A program made the translations under genes and the position numbers. The notes under the pieces were generated by a model. The model had not been told where the DNA came from. It made no database searches and was given only the letters and a program-made list of their open reading frames with translations. This document shows, one piece after another, positions 17,022 through 24,185 of a stretch of 43,482 bases of DNA (positions within the stretch are counted from its first letter, which is position 1; every line of letters starts with the position of its first letter). Source of the DNA: Desulfovibrio sp. A2 (lineage in GTDB: Bacteria; Desulfobacterota; Desulfovibrionia; Desulfovibrionales; Desulfovibrionaceae); the NCBI RefSeq assembly GCF_000226255.1, contig NZ_AGFG01000023.1, positions 1-43,482 of the forward strand, in the 5' to 3' direction.

Positions 17022-17696
17022 CTACCTGTTGACCATGGGCACGCTGCGCGGCCGGAAGGGCCGCACGGTGTGGCCGGGCGCGTCGGGGTCCACGTACTTG
17101 CCCAGTTCGTTCCCGCGCACCAGAAAGCCATCAGCCGTATGGATGACGTAGCGGTTGCCGCGCCACATGGTGGTGGTCAGCACCACCTCCCACTTGTCGT
17201 CGGGGCGGGTGTGCGCGGCGGACACCGGCTGTTGCGGCCCCACGGGCACGGCGTGCACCGCGAAGTCCAGCTCCACGGCGTCGGCCTCTGGCGCGAGGGA
17301 CACCTGCATCCCGCGCGAGACCAGTTCCGTGGCCAGCAGATTCTGGTAGGCCAGAGCGAAGGGCCGGGCGTTGGGCGGGGTGATGCGGATGGGCAGGGCC
17401 ACCAGGTCGGCCCGGTCGTCCAGCGCCTTGTACACCCGCAGGGCCGTGGCCGTGGCCATGCGGCTCCAGTCGTCGGGCTCGTCCAGGGTCCGCCCGGCGC
17501 GGGTTTCGGCAAAGGGTTCGTCGGGCACGTTGCGCGGCGGCGGCGTGGCCGTCGGCCCGCACAGCCCTTCGGCGGCAAAGGCGGGCAACGCCAGCAGCGC
17601 GGCCAGCAACAGGACGCGGGACACGCCGCGCCAAAGCGGCGCACAGCCGCGCGCGGCGTGAGCAACGGCAGGAAATGCACAAAAACGGCGAAGCAT
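17022..17696 (-). CDS. Secreted protein of unknown function beside FlgO-like gene
   Basis: A 224-residue protein. The N-terminal signal (VSRVLLLAALLALPAFAAEG) predicts export with cleavage after AFA. The mature part has no motif I recognise; it reads like a small mixed alpha/beta domain with ALRVYKALDDRADLVALPIRI and WRGNRYVIHTADGFLVRGNELG. The second half resembles surface or flagellar assembly accessory proteins only in general character. The start at 17696 has GGAAGG 7 bases upstream. It stands directly before the FlgO-domain gene, so a shared envelope role is the best guess. Confidence 0.65.
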   Translation of the reverse strand: MLRRFCAFPAVAHAARGCAPLWRGVSRVLLLAALLALPAFAAEGLCGPTATPPPRNVPDEPFAETRAGRTLDEPDDWSRMATATALRVYKALDDRADLVALPIRITPPNARPFALAYQNLLATELVSRGMQVSLAPEADAVELDFAVHAVPVGPQQPVSAAHTRPDDKWEVVLTTTMWRGNRYVIHTADGFLVRGNELGKYVDPDAPGHTVRPFRPRSVPMVNR

Positions 17697-18020
17697 GGGC
17701 GTACCTTCCGCAAAGGGTCGCGGCGGGGTGGGCGCACCCCGTCGGAAACTTCATCGGCCGGATGGCGTTTTGCTTTAGAGCGCCGGATGCGGAGCGGGCA
17801 CCGCGTAAGTCGGGAAGATGGCTACACCCCCGGGAAATACCGAGGCGCGCGGGCCGGATGGCGTAGCCGACAAAACGGGACAGCTGCCCCCGTGACCCCG
17901 GCCGACGGTGCGAGGGTGCGGCAATCGGGCATGCGCGGGACGCCCCAGACGAGCCGGATGTCCGCGAAATATCAGGCGACCGCTGCTGCCCCGCTGGCCG
18001 TTGCCAGCCGTTGCCGCCTG

Positions 18021-18533
18021 TTACTGGCCGAGCACGGCGGCCAGACGCGCCAGCGCCATGCGCAAATGACTGACGGCCGCCGTGGCGTCGCCGTTAGCAT
18101 CCGCCCCCGCCGCGCCAGCCTCCTGGACGCCCGCCTCTTCGATCTGCCGCAGCAGCCGTTCCAGACGGGCGGCGGCAAAGCGCACTTCCTCGGCACCCAC
18201 GTTGGCGGCCTCGCTCTTCAGGCGGTGCGCGTGCAGGCGCATGGACTGCCGGTCGTCGCTGCGCCAGGCCTCGGTCAGGGCGTCCAGCGTTCCGGCCACC
18301 TCCACGGTCATCAGCGCCAGCAACTGGCCATAGCTTTCGGCGTCCAGTTCCAGGCGGTGCATGGCCCCTGACCGGTCGAGCACGGGATGGTCAGCCGGAT
18401 GGTTTGGGGGATGGTTTGGGGAATGGTTCGCGGGGTGGCCCGCAAGATGGTCAGGGGAATGACCAAGGGGCTCGCGGCCCGTGTCGGCTTCCGCCTGCGC
18501 GCCCTGTGCATGTTTCGGATTTGCGTCCTTCAT
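18021..18533 (-). CDS. Hpt-domain phosphotransfer protein with His/Pro-rich N-terminus
   Basis: A 170-residue protein. Residues 1-55 are polar and built on a 4-residue repeat (NHPP, NHPA, DHP types). Residues 60-170 form an Hpt four-helix bundle with the phospho-accepting His in RLHAHRLKSEAANVGA, the signature HxxKxxxxxxG. Hpt proteins relay phosphate between hybrid kinases and receivers; no kinase or receiver gene lies next to it, so it is an orphan relay. The His-rich N-terminus could bind metal, which is notable beside a nickel/cobalt-type protein gene on the opposite strand. The start at 18533 has AGAAGG upstream. Confidence 0.8.
   Translation of the reverse strand: MKDANPKHAQGAQAEADTGREPLGHSPDHLAGHPANHSPNHPPNHPADHPVLDRSGAMHRLELDAESYGQLLALMTVEVAGTLDALTEAWRSDDRQSMRLHAHRLKSEAANVGAEEVRFAAARLERLLRQIEEAGVQEAGAAGADANGDATAAVSHLRMALARLAAVLGQ
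18385..18456. repeat. Six 12-bp tandem units inside the Hpt gene
   Basis: Units beginning GGATGG or GAATGG (for example GGATGGTTTGGG twice in a row) run for 72 bases and encode the 4-residue His/Pro repeat of the Hpt protein. The repeat is in frame, so copy-number change would lengthen or shorten the His-rich arm without breaking the gene. Confidence 0.75.
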
Positions 18534-18676
18534 CCGTCTACCCTTCTTCCTGAAGGTGATATCTTTGACCTGATAGCCTCAACTGCGCGCGCAGGCAAGC
18601 GAAAGCCGCCCGATCGTGCCGCCGCGCGTCGAGAATTCGTAGCACGTTTTAAAAAAACGCATGCTTGAAGTTTGAA

Positions 18677-18704
18677 CTTTGCAAAAAAATGATGCATTGC
18701 AAAG
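18677..18704. promoter_or_regulatory. Perfect inverted repeat upstream of NikL-like gene
   Basis: CTTTGCAA and TTGCAAAG are exact reverse complements separated by 12 bases (centres 20 bp apart, about two helical turns). The element ends 21 bases before the start codon, over the probable promoter or leader. It sits in an AT-rich island between two divergent genes, as expected for an operator of a dimeric regulator. Confidence 0.5.
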
Positions 18705-18725
18705 GGGCAACACGCAGGAGGCACC

Positions 18726-19430
18726 ATGCATTCCACACCGACCCCGTTTCCCTCGCGCGCATCGCTCGCGGCTTCCCTTCTGGCGACCCTGCTCGTCGCC
18801 ATCGCGCTTGTCGCCGCGCAGGCGCGCCCGGCCCTGGCCCACCGGGTGAACGTGTTCGCCTGGGTGGAAGGCGGGGCCATCCGCTGTGAAAGTTCGTTCA
18901 GCAGCGGCAACCCCGCCCGCGACACCAAGGTCACCGTCACCTCCGCCGCCAACGGCGCGGTGCTCGGCACGGGCATCACCGACGCCAAGGGGCGCTGCGC
19001 CCTGCCCATCACCCCGGAAATGCGGGCCGGCAAGGCGGATCTGGTCATAGAGGTGCAGGCGGGCGAAGGTCACCGCAATGTCTGGACCATGCCCGCCGAG
19101 GAATACCTGTCGGCGCCCGAGGCAACCGCCCAACCCGATGCGCAGGGCGGCCCCGCCGTCGAGCCCGGCCCCGCGGCACAGGACGCGCCCAAGGCCCCGA
19201 CGCCCGCCGTTTCCCCCGCGCGCGCGGGGTCCGGCGCGGCAACCACGCTGGATGAAGCGGCCCTGCGCCGCATCGTGGCCGAGTCCGTGGCCGAGCAGGT
19301 GGCCCCGTTGCGCCATTCGCTGGCGGCCATGCAATCCGGCGGTCCGCGCATGGCCGATGTTGCGGGCGGCATCGGCTACATCGTGGGGCTGGCGGGCATC
19401 GCCCTGTGGGCCCGTTCGCGCCGCCGCTGA
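18726..19430 (+). CDS. NikL/CbiL-like membrane-anchored protein
   Basis: A 234-residue exported protein. The signal peptide ends near ALAHRVNVFAW; exposing the His after cleavage is typical of the NikL/NikK/CbiL-like components of nickel and cobalt ECF transporters. A small Ig-like beta domain follows (about 40-120: SGNPARDTKVTVTSA, GTGITDAKGRCALPI), then an Ala/Pro-rich linker and a C-terminal transmembrane helix GIGYIVGLAGIALW. Such proteins normally precede cbiM/nikM; no transporter gene follows here, so it acts alone or with distant partners. The start has AGGAGG 5 bases upstream. A perfect inverted repeat lies just upstream and a terminator follows. Confidence 0.65.
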   Translation: MHSTPTPFPSRASLAASLLATLLVAIALVAAQARPALAHRVNVFAWVEGGAIRCESSFSSGNPARDTKVTVTSAANGAVLGTGITDAKGRCALPITPEMRAGKADLVIEVQAGEGHRNVWTMPAEEYLSAPEATAQPDAQGGPAVEPGPAAQDAPKAPTPAVSPARAGSGAATTLDEAALRRIVAESVAEQVAPLRHSLAAMQSGGPRMADVAGGIGYIVGLAGIALWARSRRR

Positions 19431-19517
19431 ACCTTGGGGCCTGGCGTGCAGACCGGGGGCAGACCGCATGCCCCCGTCCGCGACGACACCCTTCCTCGCA
19501 CAGGCATCCACACGACG

Positions 19518-19539
19518 AACCCGCCGAAAACGGCGGGTT
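19518..19539 (+). terminator. Terminator after NikL-like gene
   Basis: A perfect 9-bp stem AACCCGCCG/CGGCGGGTT with loop AAAA is followed by CCTGCTTTCC. Confidence 0.7.
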
Positions 19540-19669
19540 CCTGCTTTCCGCATCTGGCGGCCCCGCTCCCCAAACGCCCCGGCGGGTTGCGCTTGCCCGC
19601 GAAACCGCCTATGCACCTGCCGTTCGCGCCCGCACGGGCGCGCCACGCACCTTACCGCAGCGAGGCACC

Positions 19670-20329
19670 ATGGCCGCTCCCACCGCCAAGAAGCTGAAGA
19701 AGCGCATCGCCGAAATCCGCCGCCGCAAGGCCGAACGGCAGATGGACCCCTTTTCCCAGACCATCCACGATTTCTGCCGCCCGCTTCTGGCCGTGGCCAA
19801 GGAATTGAGCGGCCCGGAAAACGCCGTGAGCCTTGGCGTGTTCGCGTGGAACGCGGCCTTCCTGCCCGACGAGCGCTGGCGCGCCAACCTGCGCCTGTCG
19901 CTGGTGCGCTTCGACCTTACCGACGACGCGCAGGAAGCGCTGGAAGGCATCGTGGAGGAAATGATCCGCCAGAAACGGCTGATGTTCCCGGACGACCGCC
20001 GGGTGGTTACGCGCTTCGACGTGACGGCGCGGGACGGCGGCGTGTTCGTGGAGGCCGCGCACCGCTCGGCCACCAAGGAACTGATGCCCCATCTGCTGCC
20101 GGAGTACGCGGTCACCGCGCCCGGCGCGGGCGGCGACACCGCTGGCTGTTCCGGATGCGCGTCCGCAGGAGCAGGCGGAGCGGGCGGATGCCCGTCGGGC
20201 GCGTCGTGCCCCGGGTCGCTGCTGCCCGGACAGCAAACGCCCCATACCGAGCCGGAATCCGGCGCGGACGCGGGGGCGGTCGATGTCTCGGACAACGCTC
20301 CGGAAGGCGACACCGCCTCCCGCCAGTAG
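19670..20329 (+). CDS. Conserved-looking protein of unknown function
   Basis: A 219-residue cytoplasmic protein I do not recognise. It begins with a basic coiled-coil-like stretch (AKKLKKRIAEIRRRKAERQ), followed by a folded core (about 25-140: FSQTIHDFCRPLLAVAKELSG, LGVFAWNAAFLPDERWRANLRLSLVRF). The last 75 residues are Gly/Ala-rich with several cysteines (CSGCASAG, GCPSGASC) that could hold metal or be unstructured. I took the ATG at 19670 (GAGG 4 bases upstream); the frame is open to 19406 but overlaps the previous gene and terminator. It is monocistronic, with a terminator directly after it. Confidence 0.65.
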   Translation: MAAPTAKKLKKRIAEIRRRKAERQMDPFSQTIHDFCRPLLAVAKELSGPENAVSLGVFAWNAAFLPDERWRANLRLSLVRFDLTDDAQEALEGIVEEMIRQKRLMFPDDRRVVTRFDVTARDGGVFVEAAHRSATKELMPHLLPEYAVTAPGAGGDTAGCSGCASAGAGGAGGCPSGASCPGSLLPGQQTPHTEPESGADAGAVDVSDNAPEGDTASRQ

Positions 20330-20340
20330 CCCAGCAAACA

Positions 20341-20364
20341 GGGGGAGGGTCGGTCACCTCCCCC
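20341..20364 (+). terminator. Terminator after unknown gene
   Basis: GGGGGAGG/CCTCCCCC, an 8-bp stem with an 8-base loop, lies 12 bases after the stop. No clear T-run follows. Confidence 0.5.
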
Positions 20365-20499
20365 GCGCGCATTCACCGCACATCAAGCGCACACCGCCAA
20401 ACACACACCACGAACCGCGCGCCGCCGCGCAGGTACCCGCCTTCGATCCGCGTAAGGCAAAATTCGATCAGCCGCGCGGAGTTCGGAACGCCCGGCAAC

Positions 20500-20523
20500 G
20501 CCCGGCCGGACTCCCGGCCGGGC
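20500..20523 (-). terminator. Terminator after nfo
   Basis: A perfect 10-bp stem GCCCGGCCGG/CCGGCCGGGC with a 4-base loop lies 8 bases beyond the nfo stop on the minus strand. The following sequence is only weakly T-rich. Confidence 0.55.
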
Positions 20524-20530
20524 ATCCGCC

Positions 20531-21457
20531 CTATTCCTGCAATCCCTCCACGTCGCGCGCCGCAAGCGCCGGGTCATCCCCGGCCGCCAGACGGCGCAGC
20601 ACCCGCAGGTTGCGGCGGTCCTCGGCCAGGTCCTTGCCCTTGTGCGTTTCCAGCACCATGGGATGGCCGGAAAAGCGCGGGTCGCGCACCAGCCGGGCGA
20701 ACCCGGCCGCGCCCACGTGCCCCAGGCCGACGTGCGCGTGCCGGTCGCTGCGCGCCCCGCACGGCGTGGCGCTGTCGTTGACGTGGAACAGCCGCACCCG
20801 CGCCAGGCCCACCGCTCCGTCCACCGCCGCCATCAGCCGCGCGTAGCCATCCTGCGTGGCCAGGTCGTATCCGGCGGCGCAGGCGTGGGCCGTGTCGATG
20901 CACACCCCCAGCCGCTCGCGCGCCGGGCAGGCGTCCACGATGCGCCCAAGCTCCGCCATGTCGGCTCCCAGGCAGGTGCCCTGCCCGGCGGTGTTCTCCA
21001 GCAGCACGCCCACCCCGGCGGCTTCGGGATGCAGACGGCCCGCCGCGTCGAAGGCGCGCGCAAGCCGTTCCGCCACCCGCCGCGTGCCGTCCGCCACGGC
21101 GGACTCGCCGCGTCCGCCCTCCAGATGCGCACCGGGGTGCAGCACCACCCACGCGATGCCCAGAAGCGCGCAACGCTCGATTTCCGCGGCCAGCCCCTGC
21201 ACCGAACGGTGCGCCGCGTCTTCGTTCGGCGAGGCAAGGTTGAACAGGTACGAGGCATGCGAGGCCACGAACCCGCCGCCCCACGCGGCCACGGCGGCGC
21301 GGAACCGCTCCGCGTCTTCATCCGGGGGACGAGGGGCCTCCCACCGCCGCTGGTTGGCGGTGAACACCTGCAAGGCATCGCCCCGCACGGCCTCGATGTG
21401 CTCCACCGCGCGCCAGAGCCCTCCGGCCACGGACATGTGCGCCCCGAACAGCGGCAT
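20531..21457 (-). CDS. nfo: Endonuclease IV (AP endonuclease)
   Basis: A 308-residue TIM-barrel AP endonuclease of the xylose-isomerase-like fold. The metal-binding and catalytic stretches are present in order: GAHMSVAGG, SHASYLFNLASP, LHPGAHLEG, LLENTAGQG, CIDTAHACAAGYD, HVNDSATPCG with HAHVGLGHVG, and LETHKG. These supply the three-zinc site that cleaves the backbone 5' to abasic sites in base-excision repair. Length is in the usual range (about 280-310). The start at 21457 follows a GGGGGATGAGGG purine run that can serve as ribosome site. It is monocistronic. Confidence 0.95.
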   Translation of the reverse strand: MPLFGAHMSVAGGLWRAVEHIEAVRGDALQVFTANQRRWEAPRPPDEDAERFRAAVAAWGGGFVASHASYLFNLASPNEDAAHRSVQGLAAEIERCALLGIAWVVLHPGAHLEGGRGESAVADGTRRVAERLARAFDAAGRLHPEAAGVGVLLENTAGQGTCLGADMAELGRIVDACPARERLGVCIDTAHACAAGYDLATQDGYARLMAAVDGAVGLARVRLFHVNDSATPCGARSDRHAHVGLGHVGAAGFARLVRDPRFSGHPMVLETHKGKDLAEDRRNLRVLRRLAAGDDPALAARDVEGLQE

Positions 21458-21510
21458 CCCTCATCCCCCGACTTCGTTGAACATTGTCCGCGTCTGGCGC
21501 GAAGCCCACG

Positions 21511-21597
21511 GGCCCGCGCCGCGCGCGTCCCTATCGCATGGCCCGCGCCGAGCGCGTCCTTATCGCATGGCCCGCGCCGCGCGCGTCCTTATCGCAT
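21511..21597. repeat. 29-bp tandem repeat, three copies
   Basis: Units at 21511-21539, 21540-21568 and 21569-21597 each begin GGCCCGCGCCG and end TATCGCAT, differing at two positions. They are directly adjacent with no spacers, and 29 is not a multiple of 3, so they are neither CRISPR nor coding. Confidence 0.85.
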
Positions 21598-21828
21598 GCC
21601 CCGAACGCACGCCCTGGCCGCATGGCTGGCGGCGCGCCCCAGGCCGCACGGCCCCTGCCGTGCATGGCCCCATGCGCCTGCACCGTTCATGGGGGTTCCC
21701 TACCGCCTTCCCTACCTGGGAATTCAGCGTTCCACCCAATATCGCACAGTGCATAGCGGTGTTAGATAGGCATCATCGAAGGGAGCCGCGCACCGCGTCA
21801 CTCCCTTCGCAAACATGCCCCCGGAACA

Positions 21829-21873
21829 GCCCCCGGAGACGGTACCCCCGCTTCTGCCACCGTCTCCGGGGGC
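21829..21873. terminator. Long perfect hairpin, likely terminator of the glk-TVP38-oxidoreductase unit
   Basis: Arms GCCCCCGGAGACGGT and ACCGTCTCCGGGGGC pair over 15 bases with a 15-base loop. It lies 86 bases past the stop of the oxidoreductase on the minus strand. T-rich sequence is poor on both sides. Confidence 0.55.
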
Positions 21874-21958
21874 ACTTCATTTCCTGCCACCGCCCGCCGG
21901 AAGCGGCCCGCGAACGTGCCCGGACGGTTCCATGCGTCTGGTCAGCCCGCCAGACCCA

Positions 21959-23431
21959 TCAGCCCCGGTAGCCGAACAGCAGCCGCAACACCCTGCGCAC
22001 CCCGCCGGAAAACAGCACCCGCGACACCACGTTGCCCGCCGCGCGGGCAGAAATCTCTCCTAGCGTGGGATAAGGATGCACGGCCCCGGCCAGCGCGGAA
22101 AGGCGCACACCGCCGCCCAGCACCGCCACCCATTCGTTCAGCACCTCGCCCGCGTGCGGCCCCACCGCCTGCACGCCCAGCACCTTGCCGCCTCCCTTGC
22201 GCAGCACCAGCTTCAGCCGCCCTTCGGGCGCGCCTTCGGCCAGGGCGCGGTCGTTGGCGGAAAACGGCTCCACGTGCACGTCAACGGGCAGGCCGCGTTC
22301 GGCGGCCATGCGCTCGTTGCAGCCCACCGAGGCCAGTTCCGGATCGGTGAAGGTGCACCACGGCATGCGCGTGTAGTCCGCCTTGCGCGACAGGCGCAGC
22401 ACGGCGTTGGCCACCACCACCCCGGCCTCGTGCCCGGCCGCGTGGGTGAACTGCCAGTCGCCGGTCACGTCCCCGGCCGCGAAAATGTGCCCCTGGCTGG
22501 TGCGCATGCGGCCGTCCACCACGATGCCGCCGTGTTTTCCGGTGGCCACCCCCGCCGCCGCCAGATCCAGCCCGGCGGTTTCCGGGGTGCGGCCCAGCGC
22601 CGCCAGCAGCCGCTGCGCGCGCACGACGAGCGGGCCGCGCCCCTCGCCCAGGGGCACTTCCAGGTCCGCCTCCACTCCCTCGCCGTCCGCATCGCGCCAT
22701 TGGCGCAGCATCTTCACCGTGGCCCCGGCCAGCACGCGCACCCCGTCCGTGGCCAGCGCGGCATGCACCACGCCCGCCATGTCCGCGTCGTCGCGCGGCA
22801 GGATGCGCGGGCCGCGCAGCACCATGGTCACCTGCGTGCCCAGCCGGGCGAAGGCCTGGGCCATCTCGCAGGCCATGGGACCGCCGCCCAGCACCAGCAG
22901 AGACGCGGGCAGCGTGTCCTGCGAAAAAACCTCGCGGTTGGTCAGGAAGGGTACGGAATCCAGCCCCGGCAGGGGCGGCAGCTGCGGCGACGACCCGGTG
23001 GCCACGAGGATGCGCGCCGCGCTCACCCGCCGCCCGCCGATATCCACGGTGTGCTCGTCGCAAAAGCGGGCCGGGCCGAAGCGCACGTCCACCCCCAGCG
23101 AGGCGAACCGCTCCGGCGCATCGTGACGCTGGATGACGGCCTGCACCTCGCGGATGCGCCGGGCCACGGCGGCGAAGTCCACCGGTTCCAGCTCCGGCGC
23201 GGGCAGGCCGAAGAACGCGGCGCGGCGCATGGCCTGACGCGCCCTGGCCGTGGCCAGCAGGGTCTTGCTGGGCACGCAGCCGTGATGCAGGCAATCGCCG
23301 CCCAGGGCGGGCTCCCGTTCGGCCAGCACCACCCGCGCGCCAAGGCGGGCCGCCCCTGCGGCCGCCGTCAGGCCCGCCGCGCCGCCGCCGATGACCAGCA
23401 GGTCCGCGTCATGTCGTGTGGTCCGGGCCAT
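21959..23431 (-). CDS. FAD-dependent disulfide oxidoreductase (mercuric reductase/Lpd-like)
   Basis: A 490-residue class I pyridine nucleotide-disulfide oxidoreductase. FAD-binding VIGGGAAGLTAAAGAARLG lies at the N-terminus. The redox-active pair is GGDCLHHGCVPSKT, the NAD(P)-binding loop LVLGGGPMACEMAQAF, and the second FAD motif IFAAGDVTGD. The dimerisation domain carries HPYPTLGE, where His/Glu act as the base. There is no N-terminal heavy-metal domain and no C-terminal vicinal cysteine pair, so it is not a true mercuric reductase. No 2-oxoacid dehydrogenase genes are adjacent, so Lpd is also unsupported. It overlaps the TVP38 gene by 23 bases; this pairing is one I know from other bacteria. 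The start has AAGGAGG 6 bases upstream. Confidence 0.85.
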   Translation of the reverse strand: MARTTRHDADLLVIGGGAAGLTAAAGAARLGARVVLAEREPALGGDCLHHGCVPSKTLLATARARQAMRRAAFFGLPAPELEPVDFAAVARRIREVQAVIQRHDAPERFASLGVDVRFGPARFCDEHTVDIGGRRVSAARILVATGSSPQLPPLPGLDSVPFLTNREVFSQDTLPASLLVLGGGPMACEMAQAFARLGTQVTMVLRGPRILPRDDADMAGVVHAALATDGVRVLAGATVKMLRQWRDADGEGVEADLEVPLGEGRGPLVVRAQRLLAALGRTPETAGLDLAAAGVATGKHGGIVVDGRMRTSQGHIFAAGDVTGDWQFTHAAGHEAGVVVANAVLRLSRKADYTRMPWCTFTDPELASVGCNERMAAERGLPVDVHVEPFSANDRALAEGAPEGRLKLVLRKGGGKVLGVQAVGPHAGEVLNEWVAVLGGGVRLSALAGAVHPYPTLGEISARAAGNVVSRVLFSGGVRRVLRLLFGYRG

Positions 23432-24185
23432 GCTCGTCCTCCTTGCGGCCGTCGCGCCGCATTGCCGCCGCCGGGCCGGAACCGGGTCCCGCGCGGCGTG
23501 AACGCACCCGCTCCAGCACCCGGCGCGCCAGCAGCGGGAACACGCCCAGCAGGGTCATGGCGGCCAGCAACCCCGGCGACAGCACGTCGCCCGGCGAGGC
23601 CACGGCCCCCAGTTCGCGCCCGGCGTTCACGTACACGGCCGTGCCCGGCAACATGCCCACCAGCGACACCCAGAAATAGGTGCGCACGGGCATGGCCGTC
23701 AGCCCCATGAGCAGGTTCACCAGAAAGAAGGGAAACGCGGGCACCAGGCGCAGCCCGAACAGGTAGAACGCCCCGTCGCGCGCAAGGCCCTCGTCGATGC
23801 GGGCCAAACGGTGGCCAAAGCGCCCCCGCACCGCGTCGCGGAAGACGTAGCGCGCCCCCAGAAAGGCCAGGGTGGCCCCCAGGCTGCTGGACAGCGAGGT
23901 GGCCCACAGCGCGGTCCAGAAGCCGAACACCGCCGCGCCCGCCAGGGTCAGGGCCGTGGCCCACGGCAGCGACAGCGCGGCCGAGGCCACGTACACCGCC
24001 AAGTACGCGCCCACCGAAAGCACGGGTTGCCGCTGGTGCCAGGCCACCAACTCCGCCTGCGAGGCCTTGAGCCGGGCCAGCGACAGCCATTCGCCAAGGC
24101 CGGACCACCACGCCGCCGCAAGACAGGCCACGACCACCGCCAGCAACAGGCTGCGCCGCGCCGTCTCAGTCCGCCTTGGCCGCAT
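23409..24185 (-). CDS. TVP38/TMEM64 family inner-membrane protein
   Basis: A 258-residue polytopic membrane protein of the DedA-related TVP38/TMEM64 family. An N-terminal helix is followed by the core: YLAVYVASAALSLPWATALTLAGAAVFG, the conserved GATLAFLGARYVFRD, and FYLFGLRLVPAFPFFLVNLLMGLT (the re-entrant FGLRLVPxFPFxxxN signature). Two further helices and a basic tail end the chain. Members are thought to move lipids or small solutes across the membrane. It overlaps glk by 20 bases at the start and the oxidoreductase by 23 bases at the end, so the three are translationally coupled. Confidence 0.88.
   Translation of the reverse strand: MRPRRTETARRSLLLAVVVACLAAAWWSGLGEWLSLARLKASQAELVAWHQRQPVLSVGAYLAVYVASAALSLPWATALTLAGAAVFGFWTALWATSLSSSLGATLAFLGARYVFRDAVRGRFGHRLARIDEGLARDGAFYLFGLRLVPAFPFFLVNLLMGLTAMPVRTYFWVSLVGMLPGTAVYVNAGRELGAVASPGDVLSPGLLAAMTLLGVFPLLARRVLERVRSRRAGPGSGPAAAMRRDGRKEDEHGPDHTT

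Larger units (their letters stand above)
21458..21958. other. 500-base intergenic region with repeats
   Basis: No gene is visible between nfo and the disulfide oxidoreductase. It holds three copies of a 29-bp tandem repeat (21511-21597) and a long perfect hairpin (21829-21873). The rest is unremarkable, with a slightly AT-richer stretch around 21710-21780 that could carry the nfo promoter. Confidence 0.6.

Noticed and set aside
11790..18371. Very long plus-strand open frames over jag, yidC and the rpmH-FlgO region (952 and 961 codons)
   Set aside because: They lie antisense to well-identified genes. Their products are rich in His, Gly, Arg and Gln in the way of GC-rich shadow frames, and they have no ribosome sites.
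21511..21597. CRISPR array
   Set aside because: The 29-bp units are contiguous, with no spacers between them, and no cas genes are present.
21959..23431. Mercuric reductase or dihydrolipoamide dehydrogenase as a firm name
   Set aside because: There is no C-terminal cysteine pair or heavy-metal domain for MerA, and no 2-oxoacid dehydrogenase partners for Lpd.
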